Source: Polytrichum commune
Taxonomy: Eukaryota > Streptophyta > Polytrichopsida > Polytrichales > Polytrichaceae
Direction of reading: 5' to 3'
NCBI GenBank assembly: GCA_950295325.1
Contig: OX485803.1
Location: 23,748,001 to 23,812,000 of the forward strand
Length of the DNA stretch: 64,000 nucleotides
Shown: positions 1 through 10,880 of the stretch, piece after piece
How positions within the stretch are numbered: the first letter of the stretch is position 1
How the letters are laid out: every line of letters begins with the position of its first letter
Notes under the pieces: model-generated
Databases searched by the model: none
Told to the model about the DNA's origin: nothing
The model's input: the letters and a program-made list of their open reading frames with translations, nothing else
Program-made: the position numbers and the translations under genes

Positions 1-480
1 TTCACGTATGCGTATGCCCTAGTACCTCCCTTAATGCCATGCGCATGCCATGTCTTTCAAATGGCGAGCATTAAGAGAATGAAAGCCCACCAATTAACGA
101 AGGAAAATCCGACGGTGTGTTTTAAAACCCTTCTATCGTGGGGCTTGATTACACTAGTGACCAAGGGTCGTGACCGCCATTGTCTAAATTCTCTCATTGG
201 TTGATAATCAAAGGCAGTCTTACTTCATTCACACTAGGTTACGAAAAATAAGATCGATCCAAGTCATATTAAGGATGAGAAAGTGACATGAAACCTTATA
301 GTCATGAAATGAATAATGTTTGGTATCACTCATGCCTTTCGATGAGCCCCCACAAACAAGTTGTCTCAATGAAAAAATGGATAGTGACCGTCCACTTCAC
401 ATTATGCCCTTTGACCGAGGCTTCAAAAAAGTGACGTAGATTTCCTTTTGTTGCAACTTTGGAACAAGGGCTTCAAAAGA
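1..480. other. AT-rich DNA, no gene seen
   Basis: I see no ORF of note, no splice-consistent exons and no RNA gene in this stretch. It leads into a repeat that recurs near 10.5 kb. Confidence 0.5.
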
Positions 481-499
481 ATCTTAAAACATTTAATCT

Positions 500-890
500 A
501 ACGCCCTAGGTCACTACATTATTGTTGTCTTTAGTGTCATATGGTATTTTATGTCACTATGTTAACTTATCTAACGATACTTCTCAAGATTAAGTTTACA
601 ACAATACTTTCATCCCAATTCAGTTTTAGTTCATCCTTTTTTGGTACGTTCATGTAATGAATTATTGTCATGGATGATTGAAATTTGGATGAAAACCACT
701 TTGTAAGGCATTTGGAATGCAACATTGTAAATCTAAAATGAACAATTTTATTTACAAGGAAAGACCAAAAAAATTAGGTTTACATTTAGCACTGGTGACA
801 AAGACAAAGAGGATTGCTGACACTAAATACAATATTTAGTGTAGTGTACAGTATTTAGTGTAGTATACAATATTTAGTGTAGTGTAGTGT
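500..890. repeat. Dispersed repeat, copy 1 (partner near 10.52-10.88 kb)
   Basis: This stretch aligns by eye, in the same orientation, with about 10520-10880. Shared blocks include the 'tttatgtcact' segment, the 'catcccaa' segment, 'aacattgtaaatct' and 'ggtttacattta', in the same order with many substitutions and small indels. It ends in a palindromic CACTAAAT...ATTTAGTG motif at 821-841, followed by two further 19-bp steps of the same motif to about 888. The same palindrome forms the ends of the short element at 60119-60336, so this is probably an old TIR-type DNA element of that family. No coding capacity is visible. Confidence 0.6.
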
Positions 891-1440
891 TCTTGCCTTG
901 TAATAGAAATGTTAACACTTATGGGGGCAACACTTATAGAGGGCAGACTGTAATATGCCTCAGTAGCAGGGGCAGAAAGATGTGAAGAATGGGTGGCAGC
1001 AATTCAAGGGCAAGGAGATCGATGTCACTACTTCATCAAGTGAGGGACTCGTTCTGTCATTTTGATGAGCAATTCTTGCATAAAACTGTGGGATGCAAAA
1101 GGAGATCGTACCACAATCTCCACAGATGCGTCGAAGGATTTGTTGTGTTCAATGTATGGTAATCAGTTTCTTCGAATATGAGATAGATTGTTTACCTCAA
1201 GTGATCTGCTTGGAAATCAAGCACGGGGGTAGCGGAGGACTCTTGAATTCTTGACCTTCATGGCTGGTTGCGTGTGATCGAGTTGCACCCTAAGTTAATC
1301 CAATATGTTCTAGTCGTATCTGTGATCATGTTGGAATGACGATGAAGGGAGAGAGACATCAATTGATCGTTCCCTGATTCCAGTCCGGCAGCACCGTTCT
1401 GTACATCGGTTCAAGGAGTCTGCATTACATGAGAGCTCTT
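890..1440. other. Unassigned intergenic DNA
   Basis: Mixed-composition sequence without a convincing ORF or recognisable repeat end. It precedes the tandem repeat tract that begins near 1440. Confidence 0.4.
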
Positions 1441-1449
1441 CCGGTATAG

Positions 1450-2750
1450 GTAGTGTCGACTTCTTGTATAAGGATCCCAAACCCTAACAACACCGTTTCT
1501 CTGGTTCTTACAACAATATAATCCAGAGATTTCTCAGCATACGAGGATATGTAGTCGAAGGATATGTTTGCAAAACCTCTGTTTCTCGTATATGAATCCT
1601 AGGCTCTACAAAGAGAATATCCTCGGTTCCTACAAGAAGATATTGCAAAAATTTCTCAGCATACGAGGATATTCGGAGATATGTTTCTAAAGCATCTGTT
1701 TCGCGTATCTGAATCCTAAGCTCTACAATGAGGATATCTCCGATTGTTGCAAGATATTCCAAAGACATGTCAGTATATGAATCCCAGGCCTTACATTGAG
1801 GCTTTCGGTTCCTCCAACAAGATATCGCAAAAATTTCTCAGCATCCGACGACAGTCGGAGATATGGTTTTAAAGCATTTGTTTCTCGTATATGAATCTTA
1901 AGCTCTACGATGGGGACTTTTCCGGTTCTTGCAACAATATAATTTAAAGAAGTATTAGCATATGAGGATAGTCGTAGATACACTTGCAAAATATAACCTG
2001 CCGTGAAGGAGATGGAGGTCAAGCGACAAGCGTCGACCTGGTGCTCCCAGCTTCGTCAGCGTCCTCCCCGCGGTTTTATAATGCGGATGTGGTCAATCTT
2101 TTTCCGAGCAACAGGTAGGTGGCAAGGCAGGCGAGTGAACGCACTTCCTTACCCGGTTCCTGCAACAACATATTTCAAAGATTTCTCAGCATGCGAGGAT
2201 AGTCGGAGATACGTTTGCAAAGTATCAATTTTTCGTAAATGAATCCTAAGCCCTAAAATGAGGATTTCACCAGTTCTTACAACAAGATATTTCAAAGGTA
2301 GATCAGCATATATGAGGGTAGTTGGAGATAAGTTTGCAAAGTATCTATTCATCGTATACGAATCCTAAGCTCTACAATGAGGATTTCTCCGGTGCTTACA
2401 ACAAGATATGTCAAAGATATATCAGCAAACGAGGATAATCGGAGTTCTCTTTCTAAAGCATCTGTTCTCGTACATGAATCCTAACCTCTACAATGAGGGC
2501 TTCTTCGTTTCTTACAACAATATAATTCAAATAAATACCATCATATTATGATAGTTGGAGATATGCTTGCGAAGAATAAGATACCGTGAAGGGATCGAGG
2601 CCGAGCGACAGGCATTGACCTGATCCTAGCTTCGTCAGCGTCCTCCCCGCGGTTTCATAATGTGGATGTGGTCATTCTTTCTCCGAGCAACAGGAAGGTC
2701 GCAAGGCAGGCGAGTGAGCGCATTCCTTCCTTCCTTACCCGGAGCCCCAG
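1450..2750. repeat. Degenerate tandem array (about 115-bp unit, with higher-order repeat)
   Basis: The unit begins with 'gaatcctaagctctacaatg' and continues through 'ttctcagcat' and 'tcggagatatg'. It recurs at about 1592, 1708, 1768, 1893, 2240, 2360 and 2478 with substitutions and partial deletions. A second, GC-richer block containing 'cgtcctccccgcggttt' occurs at about 2048-2075 and again at 2637-2656, so the tract also has a roughly 590-bp higher-order period. Short ORFs inside on both strands are repeats of repeat-derived peptides, not genes. Confidence 0.75.
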
Positions 2751-4664
2751 GATGATACACTCTCTGAGTCACTACCGCCGAGGTGTAGGACGTCGATGAA
2801 TTTACCGAAATTCTTGTGGCGGTTGACACTCGTGCTGGGACTGATGCGTTGTTTGGGGATGTTGAAAGGGTCAGCTTCTTCGATGGCCGGTGCCTCCAGC
2901 AGTTCTTGGTCAGCCACGGCCACTTTGTTCTGCTCCTCCACGCTTTTGGCTTTGGCTGTCCCGATGGAAGCGAGGCCCGAATAATATTCCCCTTCGGACT
3001 TGGGAATGAAGCTGATCTGGAACAGCTTCAGGTTCTTGGTGATCGGGTTAGTTTTCAATGGCCTGCTGTCTGCGGGCTTTTTCTCCGTAGGCTCGATGTC
3101 GAAGTTTTCGGTCTGTGAGCGCGTCACCACCATGGCCGGTGGTGCTTCCTTCTTCTTCACTGGGGGCGGCGGAGGTTTCTTTTTCACTGCGCGTTTCGGC
3201 TTCGCAGGTGACGGTGGACTTGGTGGAGTGGCAGGGGGAAGAGATGGCGGGGGTGTCGGAGGAGATGTGGGAGGAGGCGTGGGAGGACGAGGAGGTGGAG
3301 GAGGTGGAGGTGGTGGAGGAGGTGGAGGAGGTGGAGTCACTGCCTTCGCCACCTCCGGTTCCTACAAGTACAAGAGTTATGCATTTCTGGCCAATGAGCA
3401 TGGATAATGCAAAGAAAGGCTCTAATCCATCCTCAGGCATGTGGTTACGATGCCGCTAATTACATTTCCTTCGCCGTCATGGAAACAGGCAATCTAAAGA
3501 GGCAAAAGAAAGAACATCATGCAGACTTGCAATTCGTCCTCGGTCATGTGGTTAAGATGCCGCTAATTGCATATCCTTCGCGGTCATGGAAACAGGCAAT
3601 CTAAGGAGGCAGAAGAAAGAATACCATGCAGACTTGCAATCGATCCTCAGGCATGTGGTTACGATGCCGCTAATTGTATGTCCTTCGCCATCATGGAAAA
3701 GGCTATCGAAGGAGACAGAAGAAAGAACATCACGCAGACTCAACGAGATTTGAGGAACATGAAAGATCCAGTTCAATTTGTCTTCAACTGGCGTGTCTCC
3801 ATTTCTCGTGAATTATGTTGCCATTTTACAGACCCAACTGACCAGGATTGGAACTGAGAGATCTTTGGACAATCAAGCAGATATCCAATTTAGATGTAGG
3901 TTCCAAGTTGCACACTGGCATTGGACTCCTTATCCTGTGAATTATTACACTCCTGGCTTGGCTTCCAGACAATCCTCCAGACGAAGATTGAAACATTCGC
4001 CGTATCTCTTAGACCCTCTTTACACTACAGAGGTCGAATTCTTTACCGGCTTACAACGCTCTCGGTCATTTTTAAGAAGTTTTCAGTCATTATCAAGCAT
4101 TCTTTGCTTTTCATGAATTCTCCTGTATTAAGTATCATTCCCCCTTGATATTCCACTTTTTCCATGGCCCACTTAACACTTGCTCAAAGCTCAAACTATT
4201 GAAAGCTTGAGGATTGATGAAGCTCTCAATATTATGAGCTTTCAATGAAAGCTTGTCAAATCCAAGCATCAAACTCCCGAAAGAATCATTGCATGTTCAA
4301 TCCCTCACCTCGAGCTCTAATGCCCAGGGGCCTTAGATGCTTGAACACATTTTTTTGCTGAAAGTTCCAGAAGAAACACTCTTAACTTATTTATGGTAAT
4401 CGAGGTGCAAAGAAGGTTTGAATTTACCTCCTTCGAAACTTGAACCTTAACAGCCGGCGGTGGTGGAGGCGGGGGTTTTGGTGGCGGCGGGGGCTGCAAC
4501 TTCCGAGGAAGATCACTCTTGCCGTCATTCCCAATTGCCTTTCTTGACTTCGGCGGGCTGCGAGATCCTGATTTGCTACTATTATTCGGTCTCGTTTTCT
4601 CAGTCGACCGCTCATTGTCAGGTTTCTTGGGCGGTAGAGGTAACGAACCAACCCAATTCGACAT
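2735..4664 (-). CDS. Proline-rich hypothetical protein, two exons
   Basis: I do not recognise this protein. A minus-strand model joins exon 1 (4664-4428, ATG at 4664, ending GAG before GTAAAT) to exon 2 (3361-2735, after an AG at 3363-3362). The two exons match in phase 0 and give 287 residues. The N-terminal third is basic and Ser/Pro rich with two proline runs. Exon 2 opens with a long polyproline tract encoded by a GGT/GGA-type microsatellite read in antisense, followed by Lys/Pro segments, then a less biased C-terminal half with acidic patches and a Ser-rich end. There is no signal peptide or membrane segment. Both exons carrying proline runs in one frame supports the junction. Homology is unproven, and repeat-driven openness of the reading frame is the main alternative. 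The 1066-bp intron holds a separate tandem repeat (3420-3760). Confidence 0.45.
3283..3340. repeat. GGT/GGA trinucleotide microsatellite
   Basis: A purine-rich run of GGT, GGA and GAG triplets. It encodes the polyproline tract of the minus-strand gene and explains the Gly-, Glu- and Ser-rich ORFs in the other frames. Confidence 0.9.
3425..3760. repeat. Tandem repeat, three units of about 113 bp
   Basis: Three direct units each contain 'atgtggtta', then 'gatgccgctaatt', 'ccttcgc', 'tcatggaaa', and a purine-rich 'agaaagaa' end. They start at about 3436, 3546 and 3653. The units differ by scattered substitutions, so this is an old local duplication within the predicted intron of the proline-rich gene. 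Confidence 0.8.
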
Positions 4665-4689
4665 TGTGTGCTCTTTTCTCAAAGCTCCC

Positions 4690-6512
4690 TCAGATTCTCA
4701 GTGCTACACAACCTACGATTTTGGAATGGAAGCCTCATGACGACTACGAAATTTCTAGAGAGTTGTTAAAGTTCAGAACGGATTGGACGATGTCACCTAT
4801 ACAGAGTCTATACATTCTCGCTCTCTAGGATTGCATGTAGATATAAGTAGCTTCTCTCAGATGCCTGAATGGAGATATAGGTTTTACAGAAATAAATTAT
4901 GTCTGAAACTGTGTTTGGGGAGGATGGGAACTAATAAATGTAGATGTTACGGAGATTCTCCAGACTGCGAACCTACCTCTGGAATCCGTGCTTGCTTATA
5001 TCGATCTCTATGGTTGCAAATTTTAATATTTCCAGTCTGACAGCTTCTCGATAGCCCCCAAATTTCTTTGTTCAGCAGGTACGCCATTCTACCTTCCATA
5101 TTACTACTTCGTCGGAAGAGCAACATTAGCGGCAAGCCCGTCTTCTCACAAGTGCATAGGTGAATTCACAGAGCTTCTGGTCCCCTAAGAGTGCGAGAGT
5201 GACAGAAAACAAGAGGTACGACCTTAGTGACATAGTTTCAACTTCTCCAATGATTCCACATACAATAGTTTGGTCTCTGCACTAGGTTACTAAATGAGCA
5301 TCCGGTATATTTCACAAAAGCATCCGGGAACTAACGTGTGCTACACTGTCTATTCAACAATGTGCAAGTCAGAGGCTAATTCCATGCTTACATAAGTGAT
5401 GATAGAACATACCAACTCCACTTTCGTCGTAATGGAACGCAGAGAAGAAGAGTATGAAGACGAACATCAACTTAGAATTTCTTGGTGGCAACGCAGCGCG
5501 AATCCTAGGTGATAATCGTAACAATGCTGCTGTAAATTTGTGTAAGGACGAGGGGATTGCAGTGGTTGTGGAGAGCTGGGAAAGAGAAGGGGCGCCAGCT
5601 GAACGCCACGACCCTTTCTGTGCTTTGGCCAGGCCTCCACTGATCCGCAAGTATGTAACCCTTGGATCTTTTTGCTCCTCCATTTCCTGAATACACAAAA
5701 ATCTTGTGCAAGGCTGGTCAGGTGGAAATAGTCCCCACGAGACAGGCATTTGCCCCTGCTGTCTGTGCATTTAGAATCTAAATAACAAACTCCCATGATC
5801 ATCTGCAATATTCTCACAACAGCCATTGGCTCGAAACTTAGCCATTGCACACCGAGAACAGGGGCTGAATAGCATAAAGTTCCTACCGGCGAATTTCAAA
5901 CACAACTGGAAAATAAAGGGTGGATTATAATCCTAGGTGAAGCTAATGCAGTGAGATGTATGCCCACATGAAACTTTGAGCATCCCACATCAGTCCAACA
6001 GTAGTAAGACAAGGGGATTGATTAGCAGGTTTTAGATCATCTAAGTATACAACCCATAAATGTACAATACCCGAGATGCTTTCCATCTCCATGGATTCAT
6101 CTAAAGCCACAAGATTCAATGGTGCTCTGAATTACTTCCATGATTGAGCTGAGCCTTATAAAGACAACTTTCAGATTCCAAGAACTTAAAACTCTATATA
6201 TACATACCGTTGCTTCAGCTCAACTATGTCCTCGATGAACCTCCAGGCTACCATACAACAACTATACATGCCACTGTCATTACCTTCGGCAAGAACGAAG
6301 TCTTTTTCTTTGTATGAACAATGCTGTAAATGGATTATCTACATACATAAAGATACACTGGCAAAGTGACTGTCTCCTCCTCCAAACCCGAAAAAACTGC
6401 ACCATCATTCTGGGAATCCCTCCCATTTAGAGAAAACAGGCTTTAGTATCCTCATCCCCCGACGAAAAAGCATCAGCATCATTCTTCCCTGACTGCGGAT
6501 TCCCAACAGTGT
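4690..6512. other. Intergenic region between two minus-strand genes
   Basis: Several short ORFs lie here on both strands (for example 5369-5770 minus), but none shows family resemblance, balanced composition or matching splice signals. The stretch should hold the 3' untranslated region of the upstream minus-strand gene (stop at 6513) and the promoter of the proline-rich gene. I could not place either element precisely. Confidence 0.4.
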
Positions 6513-9176
6513 TCATTTATTGGGTTCTCTCAAGTGAACCTTATCAGAGTTATCCCCAAATGGATTTGAGCCATCCTGTTCTTTAGCACTCCAAATTTCG
6601 CTGGCAACTTCAACATGAGGTTTATGCCCATGATGGTCTTTCACTGTATACTTCTCCTTCTCCTCCTCTGTCAAGGGCTCCTCAGGATCACCTGACACAA
6701 GACATTGCCATTAAATAAAACGTTGGAACCCATGTACATTGAACGTGTAGTCTTGAAGAGTGAATGCGGCTGAGAAACTCACCAATGACATTTGACATTC
6801 TGAAAAGTCCTTGACTGGCATTCTCAACAAGAACTTCCTCCTCAGTACTCATGCCGTCTCCCTCCGACTCGGATTCCTGAAAACGGAAAGCTGACTCCGG
6901 CCTGGCATTGTCAAGTTCCTGACACCAAACGGTGAAGCAATGGCAATTTGCATCAGATTCTCCTGACCCAAACTCTTAGACGCTTAGAACATGGACATAA
7001 GGCCGTAGCACAAACATAGAATGAATCCAGGGTCGGAGGCCCTCTTTCATCCTCAGAAATAAAATCTTAAGGGCGTAGTATAAGTTTGATTCCAACACTC
7101 TTTCCTGAGCCTGATCGAAATTAGAAGAATGTCGGCATCTGTGGTTAAGAAAAGTTCCACGCAGGTTGGCTGCATGGAACAGAATGAATATGGGAGAACG
7201 TGTTCATATCTACAAAACCAAAGCCTGTGTCCAGTAAATTCTACAAATATCAATGCTACCAATCTCACACTGCTAGCCCTTTCAAGGTGATTTAGGGCCA
7301 GAGAGAGATTGTGTACAGAAGGAAGGCGTAGCTTTGTGTGTCATCTCCATGGTGCTCTGAATGTCAACTTTGATGCTCTCACTCATACAATGTGACCATG
7401 AATGCAGAAGAGAAATTTTGCACAAGTCAAGTTAATGAACTCCTCCGGTGGGGGTTTGATTGGAGGCACTAGACACGGAGGAGAAAACCATCTAGTATTG
7501 GTCATTGGTTCATTTAACCATGTGAATAACGGGGAGGATGTTCCTCACTCTGTGACCATGTGAATTCAGGAGACAAAACTCTGTTGAACACAATGTCAAG
7601 TTAATGGACTCTTCTGGTCGGGTGATTGCTAATTAAGGGGTTTCAATGTGAGATGGGGAGTAATTTAAGTGGCGCACAATAAGCGGAGGAAAAAACTATC
7701 TTCATATTGATTGTTGGTTCATCTAACCATGTGAACTACGGGGAGGAAACGCTACTTGCAGGTGAACTTGAACCAACACATGGATAATTGTCCATAGCAA
7801 GTAGGACTCCCAAGAAGGTTCATAAACGCACCACTTTGATGCTTGAGAGATGGAGGGCAGTTGTGTTCACACATTTGAAATAAGAGCCTACTTCAAGAAG
7901 ACTTTTCTTTGCGCTAGTGCAAAATGACAAGTTTGCACTTGGACCATGCAGTTAGGATAAACTTCACTTCTGTCATGCCTGTGAAGCCCAGGCTTGTATA
8001 TTTTTCGACTCCTACTTCATCGTTTAGGCAACGGAGAGGGGTACTAATGCTAATGATTCAAGTTTCGACACGTGACCCAACAAACAAAATGTATTGTAGT
8101 GACGTTAGTGACACAAACTCACCCCAAATTCACATGACCTCCCACGACAATTTCAAAAGGGCACATTGCTCTCTAGACTTCAAATTTGGGTAATGTTCCC
8201 TTTCCTGCACCGTACCTTAATTCTTAATAACCAAAGGATCCACTTCTTTTAGAGTCAGTCCCTTGGACCGACGCCATGCAAATCTTCTCCTGCAGTTATT
8301 AGGCCACCCTCACACTAGAGCTCGAGTTAAGAGCATGAACTTGCAATTTCCGGGGGTTTGATAACTCCCAGTATCATCCAAAGCTCAAACTAGTGAGAGC
8401 TTGAACAATCCTCAAGCTCTCAATATAGTTTGAGGAAGTGTACAATAGCCATGTTCAAAGTGAGATATCAAGAGGGAACTGATGTAAAACCAAGGAGCAT
8501 TTATGACATATCAAAGAATCCTTGGAAGTTCATTGACTCGGGCACAAAATGAGAGCTCGAACTCGTGACATTCTTAAGTTACGATTTGAAAAAACTTGTC
8601 AAAAATGACCCAGACCTTGTTGTAGTCAATCCGCATGGGATCCATAAGCCTAGTAGTTTCACAAGGGCTCCATCAAGAATCTATCTCAGCGATGTAACCC
8701 CGGTAAACAGTTGAAGATTTTCAAGTTGATGCGCTGAAAGTGTCATCTGGACTTGAGTGATAACATGCATACGACGCTCCTATTTTGAAGCTCTCAACCT
8801 CTCTAGTGTTAAGGGGCCTAAGTTTATCGAAGATTTCACAGAATCAACAACTTTCTGCCCTTCAAATGAAAGAGAGGAATTGACTGTAACTTACCTTGAC
8901 ATTCTCACAAGAAGCGCCGAATCTCCCAGCCCACAGAAGACGCACAGATGCAGGACAAGAAGTGGCGCCCAAATTCGCAAACCCAACACCAGGCCTTCTC
9001 AATTCACCAAACCCCGCCGAACCCAGCACCCGGAGGGGTTTAAGAACCTCGGTGCTCGTGGGTTTTGCTGAAAGGCCCGAGGAGGCGCCAGGATGGACAG
9101 AAGGAGACGACGACGCACTCGCACTACTACTGAGTACCCCCCTCAGCCTGCACAACCTCATAGCTTTGGTCCTCAT
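6513..9176 (-). CDS. Hypothetical 198-aa protein with mitochondrial-like presequence, three exons
   Basis: The model joins exon 1 (9176-8895, donor GTAAGT), exon 2 (6918-6783, acceptor GTGTCAG, donor GTGAGT) and exon 3 (6691-6513, acceptor TGTGTCAG, stop TGA). The junction phases are 0 and 1 and fit exactly, giving 597 coding bases. The first 94 residues are rich in Arg, Ser and Ala with almost no acidic residues near the start, as in a plant mitochondrial or plastid targeting peptide. Exons 2 and 3 encode a hydrophilic, acidic, Glu/Lys-rich C-terminus with no membrane segment. I do not recognise the family. A second ATG five codons downstream is an alternative start. Consistent strong splice sites and phases make a real host gene likely; organelle targeting is inferred from composition only. 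Confidence 0.65.
6919..8894 (-). other. Long intron with an imperfect internal direct repeat
   Basis: This is the predicted first intron of the 198-aa protein gene. It contains two related segments, about 7375-7545 and 7546-7745. Both carry 'gtgaccatg', 'gtcaagttaatg', 'tggttcat' and 'aaccatgtgaa.tacgggga' in the same order. ORFs here are short and unconvincing. An undetected small exon is possible, although the flanking phases already match. Confidence 0.45.
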
Positions 9177-9179
9177 AGT

Positions 9180-10004
9180 TTCGCCCTTCTTTCACAAAAC
9201 CGAAAACCCAAATCTCCTTTGCCTCAATTGAATGCCTCTTAAACCGATCTCCCCTCCCAGCTGCGTCTAAATCCTTAAACCATCTTCTGCTTCATTTAAA
9301 GCTTCAAATTCACCAAACCAAATCCCGCCCAGACGTGAGTACGGTACCGACAAACTCGCTATCTCATCCTCACATACTTGCGAGAATAGAAGAACTTGCG
9401 ATGATCTGTTGAGTACGACAACACTTGCTGGAAGCACCACAAGTGAGCTCAATGAATCTCTGCAGCCACCGGGAGGCAGAAGCATTCAAACCCGCAAGGA
9501 AAACCGACTCTTACCGTTAAGTAGCATGATCATTCGCAGCTCCCTCATAGATTGATCTCCTCGGGACGTCACGAGCCTCAAGAAACTCGATACAGAGCTC
9601 GAATTCCTGCCGAGTGGCGCCGAACGTTGCCAACCATGCCGGCCAGGCGCGGTCGACGACTGGACGATATTGTCCAGGAGACCGACGTCGTCGACCGAAA
9701 CTCGACGAAACGCTTGTTTTCGGGTGGACATCGTCCAGGAGACGGGTCGTCGTTGCCCCACAGGCGACGAAAAGTTCGTTTTCCTGGTGTAGAGATGCTT
9801 CTAGTCCTTGCCATTTAGGTTGCCATTCCCTGAGTTGCCTTTGCAAGGGTGTCCTTGTGGATCTTGTGCATTGTCATGCTGCTCTAGTGGCTAAGAAGAT
9901 TCCCACAAAATATAACATGGCGTCATCCGGATTGCAATAGTGGGAATAGGCCGTACAATGCAAAATGTTACACTTGGTTTATTCTTCCGTGTAGGTGGGC
10001 CTAA
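9180..10004. other. Intergenic DNA with a two-unit 60-bp tandem repeat at about 9680-9800
   Basis: This stretch contains the upstream region of the minus-strand 198-aa gene. At about 9680-9740 and 9740-9800 are two related units sharing 'gtccaggaga', 'cgacgaaa' and 'tcgttttc'. GC-rich ORFs run through both strands here, the longest being 109 aa on the minus strand (9846-9517). They follow the repeat and show no family motif. Confidence 0.4.
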
Positions 10005-10504
10005 GGGCCACTTCACACACGAGCCAAGAGCCGTGACCATGAAATTGTGAGAGCCCTAAAGAAAAGTGTCCAAAGGCCGTCCCGACACACCTCCAACATC
10101 ATGTAGTGTGGTCACGGATCCTCAAGTGTATTGTGAAGTCATATGTGACCGGGCCCTCAACCAAATGCTATTTCAATGACTTTCTATTCATGCGGGTCCT
10201 CACACATGATAATATAGAATAAACCAACGGTTGTGAGCGTTCAGAGTGCGATGGTCTCGTGGTTTTTTGTTAGGCGTACCTCCAAGAGACGGTTTTTGAG
10301 AATAATCCAAGTGACCGTGAAACATGATCCATTCGATGCCATGCAGGAATCCATGTAGACTTTACATCCATCTTGCATTCACTTACTCTGTTGGTCCCTC
10401 AAGCGTAGTGTGAAGCGAACTTGGACCGGCTCCGCCTTTTCCACCAATGAGAGTGCTTGAAGTGTAATGGTCGTAGGCTCTCAGTCTCGTGTGTGAAGTG
10501 GCCC
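10005..10504. mobile_element. Tourist-like MITE, copy 1 (500 bp, TAA target duplication)
   Basis: The element begins GGGCCACTTCACACACGAG and ends with its inverted form, CTCGTGTGTGAAGTGGCCC. It is flanked by TAA at 10002-10004 and at 10505-10507, the 3-bp duplication expected for PIF/Harbinger-type elements. It has no coding capacity. Its interior is similar, in inverse orientation, to the first unit of the composite element at 42331-43892, including a 'catcttgcattcac' block and a 'ccaatgagagtgcttga' block. Confidence 0.9.
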
Positions 10505-10519
10505 TAAGGTCTCTACTAC

Positions 10520-10880
10520 ACACAATATTGTATATAGTGGCTTATGGAATTTTATGTCACTGTGGTAACTTCTTCAATGACGCTTCTTATGAATAAATTC
10601 AGAAATAGTGTCATCCCAACTTACTTATAGTGCATTCACTTTTGGTGTATTCGGCATCCTAACATTTAATGAAATGTTATCATGAATGATTGAAAATTGA
10701 ATGCAAAATTAATCAAGAAGTGGCGATAATCACAACATTGTAAATCTATAATGCCCAATGAATTCTACAAGGAATGACAAATAATGTTGGGTTTACATTT
10801 ATAATTGGGGACGGCGGTTTACAACCAATATTGAGCAAGACATATATAATTGGTGACACTAAATGCGATATTTAGTTGTA
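10520..10880. repeat. Dispersed repeat, copy 2
   Basis: Direct-orientation relative of the repeat at about 500-890, ending in a degenerate CACTAAAT...TTTAG palindrome at about 10857-10875. Divergence between the two copies is high, so the insertion is old. Confidence 0.55.

Noticed and set aside
3000-3459. Gly-rich, Glu/Val-rich and Ser/Thr-rich ORFs over the GGT/GGA microsatellite
   Set aside because: All are translations of the same trinucleotide repeat in different frames. Only the minus-strand proline frame continues sensibly into non-repetitive protein.
5454-5690. Plus-strand ORF with an 'EFLGGNAARI..DN' stretch reminiscent of histone H2A
   Set aside because: The resemblance is limited to about ten residues. 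The flanking residues, length and lack of other histone motifs argue for coincidence.
9514-9846. 109-aa Arg-rich minus-strand ORF near 9.5-9.8 kb
   Set aside because: It follows a 60-bp tandem repeat, is open in several frames at once and shows no domain or splice partner.
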